From: Gnetum montanum
Taxonomy: Eukaryota > Streptophyta > Gnetopsida > Gnetales > Gnetaceae
DNA: 64,000 bases
Assembly (NCBI GenBank): GCA_015680685.1
Contig: MNCI01024892.1
Coordinates: 481,562-545,561 of the forward strand
Direction: 5' to 3'
Both the position numbers and the translations under genes were made by a program. The notes beneath the pieces are model-generated. The model was not told the DNA's origin and did no database searches. It saw only the letters and a program-made list of their open reading frames with translations. This document shows positions 57,699-64,000 of the stretch, one piece after another (the first letter of the stretch is position 1; each line of letters starts with the position of its first letter).

Positions 57699-60504
57699 AT
57701 GACACCTAAACCGAGGCATCCAAGGGAAGAAGGACCATCACAACCTCAGGACAAGTGACCTAGAACTAGAAGGGAATAGGGCACGCAACCTTAGGAGCAC
57801 GTAGAGGGCTCACATGCAACTGGCCCTCTCCGTGAAGAACCTGACATGAAATTTGTTTGTTAGATTCCTAAAGAAGAAGTTCCCATAGAATAATCGCACA
57901 AGAATGAGACTCTAGCAATAGCGCCACAGCTTGAGGTCACCTTGACCAAGGCCTGCCTTGACGCTATCAAGCCGAAAGAGCTGCAACAAACAATCCATCA
58001 AGAATTAAACTTCAGACCATTTCTAGAAAATGTACCAAAAGAAGCTAGAACTCAGCTGCAAAATTCTCCTATGTGGCCAATCATCACGTCCAATGGTAAA
58101 TGGTATCTAGGGTAAACCTATCTCTTCTAAACGAATCGACAGTCGGGGTCATGAGTAAGAACCAAGGACATCCATGTGTCTTACTCTATGGAGGCAATTG
58201 CACAAGCTCTTGGGTTGCATGAGACCAGGGCTGATGTGGAAAAAAATCCAAAATAAGCAAACCTTTAGGTGAAAGGGGAGTGGATCAGGCGATGCTATGG
58301 GGTAGACCATAAGGAGTTTGGCACATTGACCACTGTAGAGAGAGTTTACTCCAAAATTATGTCTTACCACTTAAATACAATGGTAAGACCTCGCAAGATC
58401 ACTACCTTCTCTACTTGTGCATGTGCCACTCTAAGTAGAAAATTTTCTATCAACCTTCCATAGTTACTCTTTTTGGAAATTGAGAAACGATTCATAGAAA
58501 ATGAATGTGGAAGGTAAGCTTTGCCCTTTTCCTGCTTGATTAGAAAATTATGCAAACGAGCAGGGGTAGCACGCTATGCCAATGACACACTCTGTCATGC
58601 CCCAATTGCCTCGTGGCACAACACAAATGGAAGAAGAGTAGCAACCACCTCCACCACTTGCACAATTAACAAGGTCAGACTCACGCATGGTTGTGGAGCA
58701 CATACGTGAGATCTAACAATTGCTCCTACACCAATAGGAGCAACAAGCGGGAACCAGCAGTGGTGGAGACCCTTCTATGTATCACCCTACTTTGAGCCAT
58801 CTCGAATAAGTAGCTTGATTTGTAATCTTGTTGGAGAGGGCAAGGCCAATGCTTTATATTGTGTGAACATAAGTTCCCGCAAGAATAGACCCTAGTGCTT
58901 GAGAAGTAATGGTGTCAATGACCCAACAATTATTCCTAGAAATTTCAAGAAATGTCGCTACTTTCTCAGTGTGCTTGGAGGATAGTGAGGAGCAACTGTC
59001 TTGGATAAGAAGTCACGGTAGGAGTGGTTGCTAATACAATTACCATGAATCTCAATGCACTTGCAGTGCTTGTACTAGATGTACATGGGCTTAGAGATGT
59101 GCAGATGTCTATAGGGACTCAGCATAGCATATTCAATGCAGCACAATATGAAGAATTGTTGGATTGATTGGTGGTAACCGAGAAACCGCTTCCGGATGTC
59201 TTTGATCTTTTGAACAACATCACTACAACCTAGTCAGAGCTACTCTTGGCAAAGGACAAGTGCCTCATCCTAGAGGGGCAACCTAAAGCAACTCAAGCAA
59301 ACAATCAACACTTAGCTACGGAAGTTGCCCAACTGCAACTTGCCGATCCAGCTATACTCAACCGTGAACTTACCAAAATGAGGCTTTTCAACAACTTCAA
59401 ACCAAGCTTTAAAAGGTTGAGAACGAGTGAGAGTCAGCGATCTTTGACAAGTCCTTAATAGAAGCTCATTCTTATCATCTAAATAAGGACTTGGCAAAGG
59501 TCTGCTAAGAAAATGTTAGGTTGACTACAGAAGTTCATCACCTATGCAATATTGGTGTCAAAAATTAACAAATGAAATATTTTATTCACCAACAGCAAGA
59601 GGAGCTAGCTAGGATAAACACCGATGTGAGAAGATTGGCTACCAAAAATTGTAATCTGTCAATAGAGGAAGTCCAAGCCTTATGACAAAAGTCAGCCATT
59701 GAAATCACCGCTTGAAAAAATAAGGCCCTCAAGTTTGAACAAGTGAAAAATCATTATAGGAACCAAGTGGGATTGCAAAAATAAATTAACAAGAAAGAAA
59801 TCCAAGTCACAAAGGCTAAAATGAATCAAGCCCTCCAATAGCTCAAGGAAGGAGGTGAGGTATGGTAACCCATCTTTGATGAATTAAATGCCTACAACTA
59901 AGCTAAGATTCATCTCAAGGAGTTGCAAATTCAAGAAATGACAGAATATATGAAACTAGCCAATCTTCATTATGCAAACTTGGCCATGGTTACAGTTGGG
60001 AGGCTGCGGTCAGACCTCGAGAAGCAAGTGGCCACCTCGTATTCTTTATACAAGGGTGAGTTCAAGGAGCATAACGAGACAAAGCAAAAGTTGGAAATAA
60101 CAAATGCAAAACTCAAAGTTCTTCGTGCTCGCTTTGAAGGGCAATGCTCTATTGCAGAGAACTTAGCTCGACGAATGAATGACTACCAATGACTGTAGGC
60201 ATCAGTCCGAGCATTTGATATCAAATGAAAATAGTTTGCTACCTGGTTTGTTAATTTAAAGGAGCTATTTGCTACACTTCCATGTCCTTGGGATGTTCCT
60301 GTTCCAACACACATTGGCCAAGCCACTTGGACTATGAAGAATCCTAGAAGTAAAGAAGATAAAATGAAGGCATTGTTGGAGGCTTTCCGATTACCTTCGG
60401 AAGTTGCAGTAGCTACAGGATAACCACAACCACCACCTCAACCACCACATGCACCTGAAGCTAGGAGGGCCCATTAGAACCACCGCCACCAGGAACTGTG
60501 TGAC
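57699..60504 (+). pseudogene. aORF of element F
   Basis: It starts after GACTGTAG, the acceptor-like site at 57691-57698. The N-terminal domain runs about 57980-58640 (NFRPFLENV, NSPMWPIIT-like, LTTVERVYSKIMSYHLN, LPFSCLIRKLCKRAG). A linker follows. The coiled coil spans about 59220-60190, open at 59923-60192 (EMTEYMKLANLHYANLAMVTVGRL and on). Then WFVNLKELFATLPCPWDVPVP, and a proline-rich tail ending PPPPGTV, TGA at 60502-60504. Decayed by stops and frameshifts. Its role is unknown. Confidence 0.75.
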
Positions 60505-60726
60505 ACTCTTTAGCAACTTTAGCATCTCGGCGGGGGTGTGGGTCCATTCTTATCAAGGTGTTCAATTTTATTGTCCATGAACACCACAATTTTATAATTT
60601 TTTCTACACACTTAGGTACTTGGTGTGTTGCTAGCGTCAATTTATGTATTGATGTGTTTGGCCATGTGTGTCACTAGTAACCTCATAACTTCCAAATTGT
60701 AACAAACTCGAGGATGAGTTCTCACT

Positions 60727-60740
60727 CAATCGTGGGGGTA
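60727..60740 (+). promoter_or_regulatory. Polypurine tract of element F
   Basis: CAATCGTGGGGGTA directly precedes the 3' LTR. Confidence 0.8.
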
Positions 60741-61618
60741 TGATGAAGCATCTAGTCGACCACGTCAACTGGGCTACATTGACAAAGCCTCGTTAATGCA
60801 GCCACGTTGATGTGACCCAGTCGATCCATCTTTTCATGTGTTGATGTGGCCTCGTTGACGTAGAGCCCATTTTTTGCTATAAATATGGGTGCACCTATCG
60901 CATTTATGGTACCTTTTTTTCAAGTTGTAGCGAAGCTCTTGCAGTTTATTTTCACAAGAGTTAGATTATTTTCCAAGTGCTCGCAAAAGGAGTTCAAAGA
61001 GTGTATGGCTCTTTATTCGAGCGCTAATGTACCTAAGCGCATTGGCATGAATGGTAATAAAGACGAGCTTTTTGAACATTCCTTACAACATTTGAACTAG
61101 ATTACTTAAGCATTAATATTTTAATACTTTAATTTTAATGCTTTTATTATCGCTTTATAGTTATAGTATGTTTTAGTAGTCCATGAGAACACATAAGCAC
61201 AACCACCTCGAACATATGTCTCACACTTGGCAACCCAGTGACGCTTCACGTCTGGCAACCCAATAGTGATTAGGACATGCTTGGGATGTGCACGAAGGGT
61301 GGGACTGGCTACTTATGCTAGGGGTAGTCAAGCGATATAGTATAATCTTAAATTATCTAGCTTTTCACTCCTATATTAGAAGAATTAAATATTAAAGATA
61401 AAATAAAACATATAAGAAAATCATATGCCTCAATCTCACTTAACCATCATCCTAGAATATCACAAGTGAGGTTGAGAGGACAACGACTACTCTAACTAGG
61501 ATTTTGATGGCTAGAATTCTATGTGCATAAGTGCTCGTAGTCTTCAAAATTTGACCAAGTCGCATGTGAACACTCGTGATTCGTATGGTTGGGCATAGAG
61601 GGACCTCACCACTCATTA
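60741..61618 (+). repeat. 3' LTR of element F
   Basis: 878 bp, TGATGAAGCATCT...CACTCATTA (CA end changed to TA). TATA box CTATAAATATGGG is at 60878-60890, AATAAAGACGAGC at about 61056. Confidence 0.92.
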
Positions 61619-61623
61619 GTGGG

Positions 61624-61851
61624 CCAAACATCCATAATGTTAACACACCTCATACCCTGATCCACTATACATTTAACAATCAAGTGTGTGACCAATGATT
61701 TTTCTACCCAACCACCACACCACTAATAGACACCTAGTGGCTAGGGCATGACTAATTACCAATGTTTCATACATGCATGGATCTTATTTATCCACTTATT
61801 AATCCTTGTCACAACCAAATGTTTAGTCATGCGGGTTACCCCCCATTCTAA
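61624..61851 (+). pseudogene. gag C-terminus of element E, after the F insertion
   Basis: DTQWLGHD and CMDLIYPLINPCHNQ align with C's gag end; the frame closes FSHAGYPPF and TAA at 61849-61851. A PPT-like box GTTTAGTCATGCGGGTTACC overlaps it at 61821-61840. Confidence 0.75.
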
Positions 61852-62821
61852 GCTTCAAGATTATTAAGTGTTTTTCATCTTTTTGTTTTACAATTTGTTG
61901 TCATTTTCCTATTTCTTGAAACAATTCTTCCTATTATTTCTAATTTTTTCTATTTGTTGTTTTCATTTTCCTTGTGTAATCTCACTTGTGAATAAATGAT
62001 CATGTAGCCCATTGAGGTGAGGTTTTCTCTATGTTGTCAAGTCATAAGGAACTGATTATTCAAACATTAAGACCACACTATCCATCCACTCATTTGATTA
62101 AAAAGAGATTCTTACCTGGTCATAATGATATTCTTTTCCATCATCCAACCTAATCATATATCTATAATCATTCTGTCTAAGCAGAAGAGTGCAGAACCAA
62201 GGTGAAATGTAAAGGGTGTGACATCAAGAGGATTTGTGGATTCTTTTTGGCCACTTCTATATGTTCTATCATGTTGCTAAGGTTGTAATCATATCCTTGT
62301 AGATCTAATAAAAAATGGGAGTAAGAGTAACTTAAAACATCACTAAATAAGCTTCTATGAGTCCCACTGGAAAGACATGTATCTATGCCTGAAGGTTGGT
62401 GGCTTCTTAGAACTTAAAAAAATGTATGCCATAAATCAGCTCCTCCCTTGGACAAAACGCCAAGTGATGTTACTCCTCGCAACTATGACAGTCTTATGGT
62501 TTTCTGTTAATGTGATGAAGTGATGCAATGTCACTACAATGTGGTTTGGACTTGGTTTGAATCTTGGAAAGAAGGAGTCATGATTATTTAACCATTAATA
62601 ACACACAAGGTTTCATTGTGCCCATGGTAAGACACCTCATGTCCCAATTTCTACAATCCTTTCTACAGTCCATCTCATCTCATCATCTATGTGATTCGAA
62701 CTTGTGGTTTTGTGTAACATAGAGTTAGTATCTAATATTGGTGATTTTAACATGTGTGTTTTGTTTCATTGGTATACATTGCATTCAACCCCTTTAGTGC
62801 TCATGAATATTTCTAGGTGTG
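61852..62821 (+). other. Spacer of element E with M1 and M2
   Basis: M1 is at 62213-62243 (GGTGTGACATCAAGAGGATT), M2 at 62364-62406 (CCCACTGGAAAGACATGTAT, then TATGCCTGAAGGTTGGTGG). Otherwise AT-rich and non-coding. Confidence 0.6.
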
Positions 62822-62878
62822 GTTACACAAGGGCATTAATCACTAACGCCTACTTTGGGGAGGATCCATTTATGTAAC
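62822..62878 (+). other. 57-nt covarying hairpin (module M3) in element E
   Basis: GTTACACAAG pairs with TTTATGTAAC (8 Watson-Crick, 1 G-U, 1 mismatch). The core is CCTACTTTGGGGAGGATCCA. Confidence 0.6.
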
Positions 62879-63174
62879 TTTTGTGACTTATACTTGTTTA
62901 ACACTACCACATCATTCTTTACCTTCCAAGTGCATAATTGTTACATTTTTTTGTTTCCCTTCTCATGTAACTTGATCCATCCACAACCTCAATTTCAATG
63001 TCCTTTTTCTTGCTTCTTCTAAAGCTTTTCACATCAACAACTCCACCTTATCACAATTTTGGTGCCTCAAACTAATTTTCCACTTATCCTAGAACTATGA
63101 ACCTAGCCTCTAACCTTCAAACCAATCACAAATCTTCATTTTCCACACTCAGTTGCCCCATTTAAGGCATATTC

Positions 63175-63265
63175 TTGGACCATGATATCAAGTACCCAAT
63201 ATCGGGGTGGGACACCATGTTGGATACCCAATATTAAGTCACACAAAACCTATATATATGATCCC
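63175..63265 (+). promoter_or_regulatory. Internal promoter of the element E aORF
   Basis: CATGATATCAAGTACCCAAT and ATACCCAATATTAAG motifs lie upstream of the TATA box CTATATATATGATC (63250-63263), resembling E's U3 GATATC units. Confidence 0.55.
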
Positions 63266-63435
63266 TATGGTACCCAAACTTTATTCTCATCATTTACAAC
63301 TAGAGGAGTTGTTCAAATTTTCTCTCACAACTCAGAGCTCTATGCACCCACTTTCCACTTGCGGTATTTGGCTCTCTACTGCTTTGATTTCCATGTCATT
63401 TAAACCTATCTGAACTTGAAGTGTTTAAGTTAGTC

Positions 63436-63775
63436 ATGGACGGGTGCTTACATGGACAACTTGTTCCAATTTTTGATAATTTCTATCACCCAGAGGGTAT
63501 TATAAGGGTAAGAGTCTTAAAAACTTTAGGCGTTATCATGAATAATCAATTGTATTAATGTCAGAAACCATAACCATCATCATGAGTCACACATAAGAAA
63601 AAAGGAATCAATTGTGATGGGTCGTAAAAGATGATAAATACTTTTTTGGGAATTTTTTCTAACTCTGCAATTATATAAACTAAGAACTTAATGAATTAAG
63701 GTCATGAGTATGGTATACATCTGTTAATGATAACCATCAATACCTTAGTAACACCTAATCTTTGCTTGATTATAG
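63436..63775 (+). other. Candidate first exon and intron of the element E aORF
   Basis: ATG at 63436 opens 24 sense codons ending HPEGIIR (63436-63507), similar to C's PEGYHRG. The donor AAGG|GTAAGA is at 63508, the branch-like CCTTAGTAAC at 63743-63752 and the acceptor GATTATAG at 63768-63775, giving an intron of 268 nt. Joining at these exact sites would not keep the frame of the main exon, so an indel or a neighbouring site must be assumed. Confidence 0.5.
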
Positions 63776-64000
63776 ATGGTCCCAAAAAGAGATGCACAGG
63801 GAGAACCTTCATAGAGAGCTGGTAGAACATGAAGAGTAGGAAGCCCAATCTTTCAACATCCATCAAGAGGCCCCTACTATTGGACAATCGGTCCAAGGAG
63901 AGGCTGTAGAACCACTAGCTCCAATGCAGAGACAACATCTCACATTGCCCCTTGATTACCCTACAACCATTCAAGAAAAGTCCACATTGACCTCGGTCAT
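63776..64000 (+). pseudogene. aORF of element E, start of main exon (runs off window)
   Basis: WSQKEMHRENLHRELVEHEE, one TAG stop, then a Gln/Pro-rich stretch open to the window edge. It matches the N-terminus of the C copy (WSQNEDNKKDLL). Confidence 0.65.

Larger units (their letters stand above)
48485..61618 (+). mobile_element. Element F, complete Ty3/gypsy (Athila-like) retrotransposon, 13,134 bp
   Basis: LTRs of 883 and 878 bp are flanked by a perfect target duplication GTGGG (48480-48484 and 61619-61623). The order is PBS, gag, PR, RT, RNase H, INT, PPT-like box, M1, M2, M3, internal promoter, aORF, PPT, 3' LTR. It is the only element here with a complete domain set, though every frame is broken. 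The LTRs differ by eye in roughly one base in eight to ten, so the insertion is old. It interrupts the gag of E. Confidence 0.93.
45251..64000 (+). mobile_element. Element E, non-autonomous Ty3/gypsy element, split by F and running off the window
   Basis: The order is 5' LTR (45251-46111), PBS (46112-46133), gag (46235-48479, resuming 61624-61851), spacer with M1-M3, internal promoter, aORF start. The organisation equals element C, with no pol. It lies inside G's 3' LTR and carries F inside its gag. The likely target duplication GAATG (45246-45250) cannot be checked on the right. Confidence 0.85.

Overview
The window is nuclear DNA from a large, repeat-rich plant genome. I see no ordinary host gene, no operon and no bacterial signal. 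Almost all of it is old, mutually nested Ty3/gypsy LTR retrotransposons. They look Athila-like: a primer-binding site (PBS) complementary to the 3' end of plant tRNA-Asp, pol order PR-RT-RNaseH-INT, an extra sense ORF (aORF) between INT and the 3' LTR, and lengths up to 13 kb. Reading frames are broken mainly by C-to-T and G-to-A changes (CAG to TAG, CAA to TAA, CG to TG), as expected of heavily methylated repeats. The species cannot be named from the sequence.

Layout. Element A (+, 1-4134) is the 3' half of an element: aORF, polypurine tract (PPT) and 3' LTR. An AT-rich spacer (4135-4824) holds a diverged tandem duplication. Element H (-) has its 3' LTR at 4825-5391 plus 15330-15674 and its internal part at 26330-30896. 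It was split by element C (-, 5392-15324, target-site duplication (TSD) ATCTT) and by element D (-, 15679-26329, TSD ATACT/ATACC). Two solo LTRs of another family sit in C (10467-11219, TSD ACAAC) and in H (28962-29848, TSD GTGAT). At 30897-35444 lies an unassigned AT-rich stretch: an LTR-like start, a 21-base gap and a degenerate coding relic. Element G (+, from 35445) is interrupted inside its 3' LTR by element E (+, from 45251 to beyond the window). E is interrupted inside gag by the complete 13.1-kb element F (+, 48485-61618, TSD GTGGG).

How the parts work together. F and G carry, or once carried, gag-PR-RT-RNaseH-INT plus the aORF. C, E and H carry gag without pol, and D carries gag plus protease. 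C, D and E keep an aORF; H has lost most of it. The pol-less copies therefore look like parasites of F/G-like partners. The aORF joins a domain like that of the plant gypsy 'putative plant transposon protein' family to a long coiled coil and a proline-rich tail.

The most interesting part is the non-coding segment between gag/pol and the aORF. In the same order in C, D, E and F it holds a PPT-like box, two short conserved boxes, a 57-nt hairpin whose stem covaries between elements, and an internal TATA promoter whose upstream motifs match that element's own LTR U3. Candidate splice signals follow in front of the aORF. I read this as a separate expression unit for the aORF. Several single-N joins flank exact inverted copies and look like assembly artefacts.
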